DNA from: Vibrio maritimus
GTDB taxonomy: Bacteria; Pseudomonadota; Gammaproteobacteria; Enterobacterales; Vibrionaceae
Direction of reading: 5' to 3'
Length of the DNA: 64,000 nt
Assembly (NCBI GenBank): GCA_003263775.1
Contig: JYJJ01000055.1
Coordinates: forward strand, 1-64,000
Shown here in pieces: positions 19,053 through 28,812 of this stretch. Each line of letters starts with the position of its first letter. Within the stretch, counting starts at the first letter, position 1. Below the pieces are notes generated by a model, which was not told the DNA's origin, made no database searches, and was given only the letters and a program-made list of their open reading frames with translations. The translations under genes and the position numbers were made by a program.

Positions 19053-20434
19053 TGTCAAACAAAGTAGCAATAGAAGTACAGGAACTAACTAAGAAGTATA
19101 AACTGTACAGTCGGCCTATTGATAGATTGAAAGAGTCACTAAATCTATTTGGCAAAAAGTATCATACAGATTTTGCTGCTGTTAAAAATATTTCTTTTGA
19201 TCTTAAAAAGGGAGAAACAGTAGGGATTATTGGCCGCAATGGTTCAGGCAAGTCCACTCTATTAAAGATGATCACCAATGTTCTTACGCCATCAAGTGGA
19301 CGAGTTGTTGTCCATGGTCATATCTCGGCGATACTTGAGCTAGGTGCGGGGTTTAATCCCGAAATGACAGGTTTAGAGAATATATATTTAAATACCGCCA
19401 TTAACGGTCTCTCAAAAAAACAGACTGACGATATAGTCGAAGACATTATAGAGTTTGCTGAATTGGGTGATTTTGTCCATCAACCTACGAAAATGTATAG
19501 TAGCGGTATGTCAGCTAGACTAGCATTTGCAGTAGCGATCAATATTAAGCCTGATATTCTAATCGTAGATGAAGCTTTGAGTGTAGGCGACGCTGCTTTT
19601 CAAAGAAAATGCTTTGCTAAGATGGAGGAGATTAGATCTAATGGTGCGACTATCTTATTTGTTTCCCATAGTGAGGCAAGTATTGTAAATCTCTGTAGTA
19701 GAGCTATTTGGTTGAGTAAAGGTGAGAAAGTACTGGATGGTGACCCTAAGCTGGTAACGGGTTTATACCTCAAGTATAGTAATGAAACAGTAATTAGTAA
19801 AAATGATCTACTCACAGAATATAATAAGCTTTCTAGTAACGAGAGAGTTAAAGAAACTCCGTTAAAAGACGAAAAGCATCAGCAAGAAGAAAAAGCAAAA
19901 AATAGTAATAAAAAGTTAGATTTAGCTAAAAGAAATAGTAATAGCTTAAAAGAATACTTTGACCCGAAATTGAAGCCGACTAGTACGATCAATTATGAAT
20001 CATACGGAGCCATTATTGAAAGTCCCCAGATTTTGACTGTTGATGGTGAAAAGGTTAATAACTTGGTTCGAGGGGAGACATATCGTTATACCTACCGAGT
20101 TCGGTTTACAGAAAGTGTTAGAAATGTTCGATTTGGCATGTTAATCAAGACAGTCTCCGGTGTAGAACTAGGCGGTGCAACCTCTGATAAGGATGCTAGT
20201 AGGGGGTTAACTCTTGCCAATAAGGGTGACTGCATGCTTGTAGAGTATGAGTTCACCTGTATGTTAAATCATGGTTTGTATTTTACTAACGCAGGTGTAC
20301 TAGGAAGTATCTCTGGTGATATTAAATACTTACATCGTATTGTTGACGCTTTGTGTTTTCGTGTAGTGGAGGATTCTACGGGTTATACAACAGGTACCGT
20401 AGATTTTTCATGTATCCCAAAAATATCTAACTAA
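19052..20434 (+). CDS. wzt: Polysaccharide ABC exporter, ATP-binding subunit with C-terminal glycan-recognition domain (Wzt-like)
   Basis: 460 residues. The ATPase half (1-240) has Walker A GRNGSGKSTLLKM near residue 60, LGAGFNPEMTG, signature YSSGMSARLAF near 150, Walker B ILIVDEAL and FVSHS. A Lys/Glu/Asn-rich linker (about 260-300) leads to a C-terminal beta-sandwich-like region (about 310-460) of the type that, in known Wzt proteins, recognises the modified end of the O-polysaccharide before export. That suggests chain ends carry a capping group. Starts on the permease stop (TAATG). Confidence 0.9.
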   Translation: MSNKVAIEVQELTKKYKLYSRPIDRLKESLNLFGKKYHTDFAAVKNISFDLKKGETVGIIGRNGSGKSTLLKMITNVLTPSSGRVVVHGHISAILELGAGFNPEMTGLENIYLNTAINGLSKKQTDDIVEDIIEFAELGDFVHQPTKMYSSGMSARLAFAVAINIKPDILIVDEALSVGDAAFQRKCFAKMEEIRSNGATILFVSHSEASIVNLCSRAIWLSKGEKVLDGDPKLVTGLYLKYSNETVISKNDLLTEYNKLSSNERVKETPLKDEKHQQEEKAKNSNKKLDLAKRNSNSLKEYFDPKLKPTSTINYESYGAIIESPQILTVDGEKVNNLVRGETYRYTYRVRFTESVRNVRFGMLIKTVSGVELGGATSDKDASRGLTLANKGDCMLVEYEFTCMLNHGLYFTNAGVLGSISGDIKYLHRIVDALCFRVVEDSTGYTTGTVDFSCIPKISN

Positions 20435-21032
20435 TCCTTTTGTAACGACAGTGACTCTTACATAAAGAAGCTGATTCTTTGTTAGCGGCAAAGCGTAATT
20501 TGGACGGACAGTAACCAGCGGCGTCCCACGGTTGTTTTATATGTTTATACCCAAAAAGATAGATGATAGCTCCAATAGAGACGATATCGCCGCTTAAATT
20601 CAAGAAGAATATCAGTTAGAACGAGAGAGCTGATGTATGCTTTTTGTAATACATTTTCTCAAAAAAATCAAGAGCTTGAGCGCTACTCGAGTCAAGCATC
20701 CTCATTTAAGGATAGAGGTCATGCTATGGCCTTCGAAAGGACAAACTACTTCGTTTGGAGCTGCCAAAATGTGAGAGCGTTTCTAACGGTGGCATCGAGC
20801 TTAAATGGACAAACTACGCAATGGTGAAACTACCAGACTGGGATTTTTGTAGGCGTTGAATAAGTGTATTTTCATGCGCATTGTCATTCAAAAGGCAAAA
20901 CAGCTGGTTCAATTTGATTAACTTTGTATATGTTGTTCGCCTTCTATCATAGAAGTATTTACTTGTTATTAAAGTAAAAGGACATAGAACTCAATATCTT
21001 ATTGTTGAAACGTTGAGCATTGCAAAACAAGT
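20435..21032. other. Gap without recognisable gene inside the polysaccharide operon
   Basis: About 600 bp between wzt and the giant transferase. Several short frames occur on both strands, the longest (20633-20827, 64 codons) without a ribosome binding site or recognisable domain. The texture suggests a decayed gene. I could not identify the source. Confidence 0.4.
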
Positions 21033-24000
21033 ATGAGTGTAATAATGAAAAAAGAATGTATTTTAGTCCTTGGTATGCATAGAAGTGGAACATCCGCTTT
21101 AACTAAAGTGCTAAATATTCTTGGTGCGGAGTTGCCTTCGAAACTTCTACCTCCTGTAGAAAATAACAATGCATTGGGTTTTTTTGAACCCAAGGATATC
21201 TCAGCACTACATGATAACTTACTAGCCTCTGCCGATAGTGCGTGGGATGATATTAGACCGTTTCCACCGTCATGGTATAGTACAGATAACGCTAGCTATT
21301 ATCAGAATGAAATTATAAAAATACTAGATCGTGATTTTAATTGCTCTGAATTGTTTGTTATTAAGGATCCAAGAGTTTGTCGTATCGTACCTTTTTGGAA
21401 AAGTTTACTAGAAAAGTATGACACTAAACCAAAATTTTTGTTAACGGTAAGAAACCCCTTAGAAGTGATACGTTCACTAGAAAACCGTGATGGCTTTTCC
21501 GCTAAAAAATCAGTCTTATTATGGTTGAATCACTTTATCGAAGCTGAACGCGAAACTCGTGGATTGGATAGAGCTTTTACAACGTACTTTCATCTCTTGG
21601 AGGACTGGAAATCAACTGTAGAAAACATATCAAACAATTTAGAGTTGACGCTACCTACAACCTCAACGGAAATCGATAAACAAGTTAATGAGTTTTTGTC
21701 TCCGGAACTCAGACACCATTCTTCTAGTTTAGAAGAGCTATTAAATGATGAAGCTTTGGTTTGTTGGGTGAAAGACGTTTATCAATGGGTAATCGATAAG
21801 GTAAATGGAAAGAACCCGTCCTCTAGAATACTTGATGACATTCTATCTGAAATGACAAACTCTGATGTAGCTTATGGTAGATTGTACAAAGATTTGGAAA
21901 GATCTCTTGCTCAAGCACTAGAACGCGAAAAAGCTCTGGAAGTAGAATTTTCAAGTTTAAAACATCATGAAACAATGATGTCGAAGCAGAACAAGTCTCT
22001 TCGGTTATCTGTTGAATTTTTGAACGAAAAAAAAGAAGAGATATTAACCAACAGTGAAACTTTAATTGCCAGTACAAATCAGCAAAAAAGCGATTTACAA
22101 GAAGACTTGAATCGCCTTTTCAATGAAGTAAAAAACTCGCAGTATAATAAGACGACAAAACCAGGCTCAAACGTTATTTTTAGTAAACTTGGTAAATTGC
22201 GGGAAACCTACACTCAAGCTAAGGTCAAGAAAACGATTGAGCAGACTGGGCGTTTTGACCGAGAATGGTATTTGAAACAATACCATGACGTTGAAATCTC
22301 AGGTTTAGACCCTCTTTCTCATTATTTAGAACATGGCGTGAGCGAAGGGCGAAATCCTAATGCATCATTCGATACATTGTGGTATCTAAAGCAAAATACA
22401 GATGTTCTCCTGTTGGGTATGAATCCTCTCTATCACTATATTGTTCATGGTGAGGCCGAAGGACGTCAACAAAATGAAAAAGCTACACTTCTATCTGACA
22501 CAAATTTGATTGAGAGTTCTTGGTCTCGCTCTGAAGAGCACGAAAGTGATAACTCAAGTACAATACTACTTTGCGCACACTCTGTAGGTGGTACGCTATT
22601 TGGCGGGGAGCGCAGTTTCCTAGATATGGTCGAGGGGGCGAGTAATTTAGGTTATAACGTTGTAGTGACTCTACCGTCTAATAATAATCAAAGTTATTAT
22701 GACGCTTTAAAAATACATGCTCAAAAAATTATAGTCTTTCCATACAGCTGGTGGTGTAAAGGAAGAGAAGTTGATGGAGATGTAGTAAGTTGCTTTCAAC
22801 GGATAATTCAAGATAACAAGATAAATGTCGTACATGTTAATACAATAATGTTACGTGAACCTTTAGTCGCCGCTCGTAAATTATCAGTTCCATCAATTGC
22901 GCACGTTAGAGAGTTAATTTCATTTGACCCAGATCTTTGTCAATATATCGGAGAGTCGCCTGATATAATCAACGAACAAGTAAAAATGGCGGCAGATTAT
23001 ATATTTGCAAATTCGTTTACTACAGCAAAGTGTGTCTCAAAGCCTGAGGCGACTTTTGTCGTACCAAACACTGTTGATACAACTACTTATGACATGGAAA
23101 ATATCATAGATCCTAATGATATTACCGTGGCATTAATTAGCAGTAACATTCCTAAAAAAGGTGTCACTGATTTTATTGATATTGCCAAACAGTTAAAACA
23201 TCTACAAAATGTTCGTTTCCTATTAGTTGGGCCCGTGAATGACTATATTTATGAGTTGATTCAAGAGCAATTAGAAGGTCGATTACCAAACAACATTGAG
23301 TTCACGGGGTATTTTGATAGTCCAGTTGATGCAATTGCTAAGGCAAATATAGTTTTGAATTTGTCAGCTTTTCAAGAATCTTTTGGACGAACAGTCGCAG
23401 AAGCAATGGCATCTAGGCGTCCTGTTCTCGCCTATGATTGGGGGGCGCTATCGGAACTAATAGAAGACGGGGAAACAGGCTATTTAGTGCCTTTTAAGGA
23501 TAATCAAGCAGTCGCAGAAAAACTTGAGAGTTTATGCAATAGTCCGCAGGCAATTGCAGAGATGGGGGAAAAAGGTCGTAAGGCGGTTTTGGAAAAATTC
23601 GATACAAGCGCCTATTCTAGAAGAGTTGACTTAGCTTACTCTATGATCCTCAATCAGAATTTCAACAAAAGTAGTTTTGTAAGTTCTCCTAGTAAAGGTG
23701 TACCAATAGATTTAGACCAACATAGTGTTAAAGTGTCAGTAATTGTACCTAATTACAACTACTCCAAATACTTAAAAGAACGTCTCTATAGTGTTCTAAA
23801 TCAAACATGCAAACCGATGGAAATTATCTTTCTTGATGATGCCTCTTCTGATGATAGTGTAGAAGTAGCAAAATCTATTCTTTCAGAATCGGGAATTAAG
23901 AGCACTATAATAAAGAACGACGTAAATAGAGGTGTATTTAAACAATGGTTGGCAGGTGTAGAGAAGGCGAAAGGAAACTATATATGGATAGCAGAAGCTG

Positions 24001-25690
24001 ACGACGTTGCTGATGTTGATTTTCTCAAGGAATTAGTTTCGCGTGTAAAGCAAGAGAAAAGCGTATTAGCATATTGTCAATCAAAGGTGATAGATGAAAA
24101 TGGAGAGGTTGTTAGGGAGGCGAACTATCATCATACAGATGATTTGAGCTTAACTCGCTGGAAGGATGATTATAGTGAAATTGGCTTGAGAGAGGTCGTC
24201 GATCACTTAGCTATAGAAATACGATACCCAACGCCAGCGCCTGTATTATTAGCAAAAATGCACTTTTAGACAATCTTTCCGTGGTAGATGGGTTTAAATA
24301 TTGTGGTGATTGGATTTTGTATTGCTCTTTACTACAGAGCGGAAATATATCTTACTGTAAAAAAACTCTAAATTCATTTCGCAGACACCAGCAAAGTGTG
24401 ACTAGAAGTCAAGGCCACAACTTAGCTTATTTGCAAGAGCTACTTAATGTTAGGTTATTTATCACACAAAATTTCCCGATCTGTCAAAAGCAGATTAGCC
24501 TTATGGATGAGTTTCTAGACAGAGACTATAAAATTGAAGGGTTAACTAAGAATTCGACGTCAGAAAAAGCGAAATTAGTACTTGAAGCTGCTTCTAGTAA
24601 TACAGTCTCTCGCAAGAGATTTGTCTTTATTACTACTAACAACGGTTCTCACAATGGAGGTAGCGAAGTTTTATGGATTGAAGCGGTATTTAGACTCAGA
24701 GAGCTTGGACATGATGTTATTGTAATCATTAAAAAGTGGCTACCGTATCCGTTATTCTTCAGTAAGTTTGCCGAAGCCGGAGTTAAAGTCTATTTTAAAG
24801 AGTCACTGAAGTTTGAATCTGTCGTTGACTTTTCACCAGACCACGTTGTGATATCTACAGGTTGTCAGGACGAAGGTGTAGAATGGTATGAGCAATGTAA
24901 AGAAAATTCTATACAATACTCAATCATTAACCAGTTGACAAAAGAAGTGTCTGTATGGCCAATTAATGCAAAGAATAATGGCAGAGTGAAAGATGGATAT
25001 CAATCGGCAGAAAAGGTGTTCTTTACTTGTCATAACAATCATCAGGTGATGGAGTCAAGATTAAACAGCAAAATTAATAATTATGACATTCATTTCAACC
25101 CTTTTCACATGGATAGAGATATTTCTCTCCCATTTCCCCCTACGGAAACGACTTTAAAAATCGCAGTCCCTGCGAGACTACTGACTATCCATAAAGGTCA
25201 AGATATAATAATAGAATTGCTTGCCCAAAAGAAGTGGAAAGATAGGAAATTAGAGGTAACATTCTATGGTGATGGTCCCGACAAAGAAAAACTCGCTGAT
25301 ATGGCGAATAAATTAGATGTAACTAATGTTTTCTTTGTTGATAGAGTTAATGATATTAGCAAGATATGGGCTGAAAATCACATAATATTGCTTGCATCAA
25401 AAATGGAAGGATTGCCTATCGTCTTGGTCGGAGCAATGATGTGTGGGAGAACTGCTGTAGTCACTGATATCGGTGGGCATGCTGAATTGATTGACGATAA
25501 TGTTAATGGATTTGTTGCACATGGTACTTCGGTGCATGCCTTGGATGAAGCTTTAGAAAGAGCTTATCAACGCAAGCACGAAGTTGAAGAGTTGGGTAAA
25601 CTCGCAAGGAAAAAAGTTCTTAGCTATCTACCGGAAGATCCAGTTCAAGATTATGTAAATAAGCTTCTTAGCCTCATAAAAACTCAATAA
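21033..25690 (+). pseudogene. Giant fusion: sulfotransferase - GT4 - GT2 - GT4 glycosyltransferase, frame interrupted once
   Basis: With one base restored this is a single protein of about 1552 residues. Domains: sulfotransferase-like, with PAPS P-loop GMHRSGTSALTKVL at about 14-27 and RNPLEVIRSLENRDGF; coiled coil (about 280-370); two repeats of the FD-WYL-x-Q-x-DV/NPLxHYxxHG type (about 405-485); GT4 domain (about 505-880, ending with FQESFGRTVAEAMA); GT2 domain (from about 899, VSVIVPNYNYSKYL, LDDASSDDS, AEADDVA); a second GT4 domain (about 1194-1550, ASKMEGLPIVLVGAM). The break is at 24217-24219: one A added gives AIENTIPNASACIISKN and joins the frames. ATG 21045 is an alternative start. 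Large multi-domain transferases often build repeat units single-handedly; sulfate transfer is inferred from the motif. Confidence 0.8.
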
Positions 25691-25707
25691 AGTTAAAGTT
25701 AAGATTT

Positions 25708-25753
25708 ACTTGAAATGCTTTGTTTTAACAGAAGCATTTCAAGTTTTCTTTTT
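25708..25753 (+). terminator. Strong intrinsic terminator after the giant transferase
   Basis: A perfect 13-bp stem ACTTGAAATGCTT (25708-25720) / AAGCATTTCAAGT (25732-25744) with an 11-nt loop is followed by TTTCTTTTT. It ends the first part of the locus (rml-wzm-wzt-fusion) 27 bp before the acyltransferase gene. With RfaH loaded, polymerase might pass it. Confidence 0.85.
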
Positions 25754-25779
25754 CTATAAATCGAAACATGGAAAATTAG

Positions 25780-27210
25780 ATGCTGTTTAGCACGTATGAG
25801 TTCTTTCTAATATTTCTTCCGATAGTATTTAGTGTATACTTTTTTCTGACTTCTAAGCGACTGATTATTGGGTCAAAAGTTTGGTTGGTAGTAAGTAGCC
25901 TTTTCTTTTACAGTTGGTGGAATATTAATTATCTACCTTTACTTTTGATTAGCGTTTTCGTTAATTATGGAATCGGTACTTCCCTAATCGATAGTAACGA
26001 TGAAGGTTTATCAAGCAGAAAGAAAACACCAAGCAAGTATGTTTTATTGGTAGTTGGAATAGTTTTTAATTTATTTTTCTTGGGCTACTTCAAGTATACA
26101 GATTTCTTGATAGAAAACTTTAATGGTGTGTTTGGTACTAATGTACCATTACCTAATATAGTACTGCCCCTAGCGATAAGCTTCTTTACTTTTCAGCAAA
26201 TAGCGTATTTAGTTGATAGTTATCGTTCTGAAACTAAAGAATATGACTTATTAAGCTATATGCTTTTTGTGACTTTCTTTCCGCAACTAATAGCCGGCCC
26301 GATCGTACATCATAAGGAAATGATGCCTCAGTTTAGCAATGTTAAGAATATGGCTAAACAATACCGTAACATACTTTTAGGGCTGTCTATCTTTACGGTT
26401 GGTTTGTTTAAAAAAGTAGTCATAGCTGACTCCTTTTCTATATGGGCCACACAAGGTTTTGATCACTCGAAAGATCTGGATTTTTATGATGCTTGGTTTA
26501 CTAGTCTAAGCTATAGCATGCAATTGTATTTTGATTTTAGTGGTTATGTAGAGATGGCAATAGGTGCCGCTTTGCTGTTTAATATCCGACTTCCATTCAA
26601 CTTTAACTCACCTTACAAAGCTACGGATATTCAAGACTTTTGGCGAAGATGGCATATTACGCTAAGCCGATTTTTGCGTGACTATGTTTATATTCCGCTA
26701 GGAGGCAACAGAAGTAGTACTATCCTTACTTATAGAAACTTGTTCTTGACCTTTTTAATAGGCGGGTTTTGGCACGGAGCGGGATGGGGTTTTGTTATTT
26801 GGGGCGCGCTACATGGGCTTGCAGTTGTTTCAAACAGGCTTTGGCGAACGCTAGGGATAAAACTCAATTCATTTTTTGCATGGTTTGTAACATTTAACTT
26901 TGTAAATGTGGCTTGGATTTTTTTTAGAGCTCGAGAACTAGAGGATGCTTTGAAAGTTATAAGTGGAATGCTTAGCTTTGATGAACTAATTCCTTTATTT
27001 AAAACTACTTTTGGTACCGTACCCGAAATTGAAGTGTTCATGCTACTAATCTCCACTGCTTTTCTTCTGTATTGTGGCGATATTAGGAGTTTTAACTCTA
27101 ATTTAGTGCGTAAAAAATATGCTGTTCTTGTTTTATCTATGTTGTTGTTCGTTTGCATTCTAAAAATAAATTCAAGTGCTGTCAGTGAGTTTCTCTATTT
27201 TGAGTTTTAG
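25780..27210 (+). CDS. MBOAT-family membrane O-acyltransferase (AlgI-like)
   Basis: 476 residues, multi-spanning. MBOAT proteins of this class (AlgI, DltB, PatA) pass an acyl group across the inner membrane for transfer to a periplasmic glycan. Landmarks: FFPQLIAGPIVHHKEMMPQ, QLYFDFSGYVEMAIGAALLF, NFNSPYKATDIQDFWRRWHI, SRFLRDYVYIPLGGNR and GGFWHGAGWGFVIWGALHGL with the catalytic His. It is followed 4 bp later by an SGNH-like partner, the usual pairing for periplasmic O-acetylation. Acetyl as the acyl group is family inference. Confidence 0.9.
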   Translation: MLFSTYEFFLIFLPIVFSVYFFLTSKRLIIGSKVWLVVSSLFFYSWWNINYLPLLLISVFVNYGIGTSLIDSNDEGLSSRKKTPSKYVLLVVGIVFNLFFLGYFKYTDFLIENFNGVFGTNVPLPNIVLPLAISFFTFQQIAYLVDSYRSETKEYDLLSYMLFVTFFPQLIAGPIVHHKEMMPQFSNVKNMAKQYRNILLGLSIFTVGLFKKVVIADSFSIWATQGFDHSKDLDFYDAWFTSLSYSMQLYFDFSGYVEMAIGAALLFNIRLPFNFNSPYKATDIQDFWRRWHITLSRFLRDYVYIPLGGNRSSTILTYRNLFLTFLIGGFWHGAGWGFVIWGALHGLAVVSNRLWRTLGIKLNSFFAWFVTFNFVNVAWIFFRARELEDALKVISGMLSFDELIPLFKTTFGTVPEIEVFMLLISTAFLLYCGDIRSFNSNLVRKKYAVLVLSMLLFVCILKINSSAVSEFLYFEF

Positions 27211-27214
27211 TAAT

Positions 27215-28812
27215 ATGTTGCCAAAAAAATCGATATTTTTGCTTGTCGGAATTACTACGTCAATGTTGCTCTTGACGTTGACTTTCGTTGTTCTTGTAGA
27301 TCCTTACGGTATTTTTGATAACAGTAGTTTTCAAAAACAAAAGTGGAAGCCTGAACAAGTAAACAAAACAAGGTACGCGAAGGCGTTATCAGTATTATAC
27401 AAACAACCCAATGCGATAATATTGGGAAACAGCCGTACTGAATATGGGTTAGATCCTAGCCATGAATATTTTGAAGGACTAAAGACCTATAATCTTGCAT
27501 TCAGCTCTCAATCGATATATGAAAGCTACCGTTATCTTGTTCACGCCAATGAGGTTCGAAAATTAGAGAAAGTCTTGATTGCGATTGATTTCGACTCATT
27601 TAATACAGGGACAAAGACCGGTTATAGTGATGAGTACCTTTGCAATGAGGATAAACTGTGCTTTCCCTATTTTCGTCTGTTGAAGGACCTTGTCTCATTT
27701 GAGTCTATTAAGGCGTCTCTAACTACGATTTTCAATACCAATGTCACCAGGTATCTACATCTTGATAACGGTCTAAGAGATCCTAATCATAATAACTACT
27801 TTATAAACAAAGAAGGCGGCTATCGTAATGCTTTTCGAATTTTCGAAAATCATGTGATTAACGACTACGATATTGGAATCGCTAAAATTGATAAGCATGC
27901 ACTAGAAGTTTTGGAAAATATTCTATCTTACACCCATGAAAACAACATCGAAGTGGTAATTTTGTTTAGTCCTGCACACGTGCGACTGTGGGAGCTATTG
28001 GATGCATCCAAAAAGGTGGGTTTAATGTTTGGCTAGAATGGAAAAGAACCATTATGGATCTGAACTTGAAAGTTGCTGGAAAATTCAATAAACCTCCGTT
28101 TGAATTGTGGGACTTCGCAACTTATAGTCGCTATACTATGGAGGCTTTTCCTTCCAACGACGAAGATACAATGAATTATCATTGGGAGACTAGTCACTAT
28201 AAGAAGGAGTTAGGTGACCTGGTCTTAAAATCCATTTCTGAGTCTAGTCAAGATTTCGGTCAGATTTTGACTGCTCAAAATATCAACAATCACTTGGCCT
28301 CACAAGTGAACGCTCGTCTTTCATGGTCTAAAGCTGACTTCGATATTAGAGATTTTCAAAAAACAGGATTTACATTGGTTAATGATATCCTGATTGACGA
28401 TGAAATATACTTTCCCAAAATATCTAGCGTGAGATACAGAAATGTAAATGAGGTCGATTCTGGTAAAGCGTTAGAAGTAACTGGTAGTGATGCTTACATT
28501 ATTTATGATTTTGATGATGTAGTAAATGGTGACCTTGTCGACTACGTTGGAATGAATTTTTCATGTGTTGAGAGAAAGGGAAAAGCATCAAAAATCCAAA
28601 TGTTTTGGTGGGATAATAGCCAACAATGGTTCTCGGAAAAATTCAGTGTTACAAGTTCTATCGAAGACGGATTATCGATTATCAACCTAGACAACGATAA
28701 AAACTGGAATTCATCAACTTCAATACGTTCTATTCGTATAGATGTGCCTAATAGAACCGTGTGTGGAAAAGTTAAATTAGAAGGTTTGTTTTATGGCAGT
28801 AAAGCGCATTGA
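27215..28812 (+). pseudogene. SGNH-like periplasmic protein paired with MBOAT, with extra C-terminal domain, frame interrupted
   Basis: One N-terminal membrane anchor (SIFLLVGITTSMLLLTLTF) then a periplasmic domain with ILGNSRTEYGLDPS, an SGNH-type block I with Asn-Ser. Such proteins complete acyl transfer next to MBOAT proteins. One missing G at 28018-28020 breaks the frame; with it the protein reads SKKVGFNVWLEWKR and totals about 532 residues. HWETSHYKKELGD has the DxxH-like late block in altered form. Beyond residue about 380 a separate beta-rich region follows (SGKALEVTGSDAYIIYDFDD), perhaps a glycan-binding domain; this last point is inference. ATG 27215 is chosen since it follows the MBOAT stop directly. 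Confidence 0.65.

Noticed and set aside
20633..20827. 64-codon plus-strand frame in the wzt-fusion gap
   Set aside because: No ribosome binding site, no known domain; treated as part of a decayed stretch rather than a gene.
24217..24281. Programmed frameshifting in the giant transferase
   Set aside because: No slippery heptamer with a following pseudoknot is evident, and the shift is explained by one missing A in a short run, like the other breaks in the window.
26730..27158. 142-codon minus-strand frame within the MBOAT gene
   Set aside because: It is antisense to a strongly conserved MBOAT protein and has no recognisable domain.
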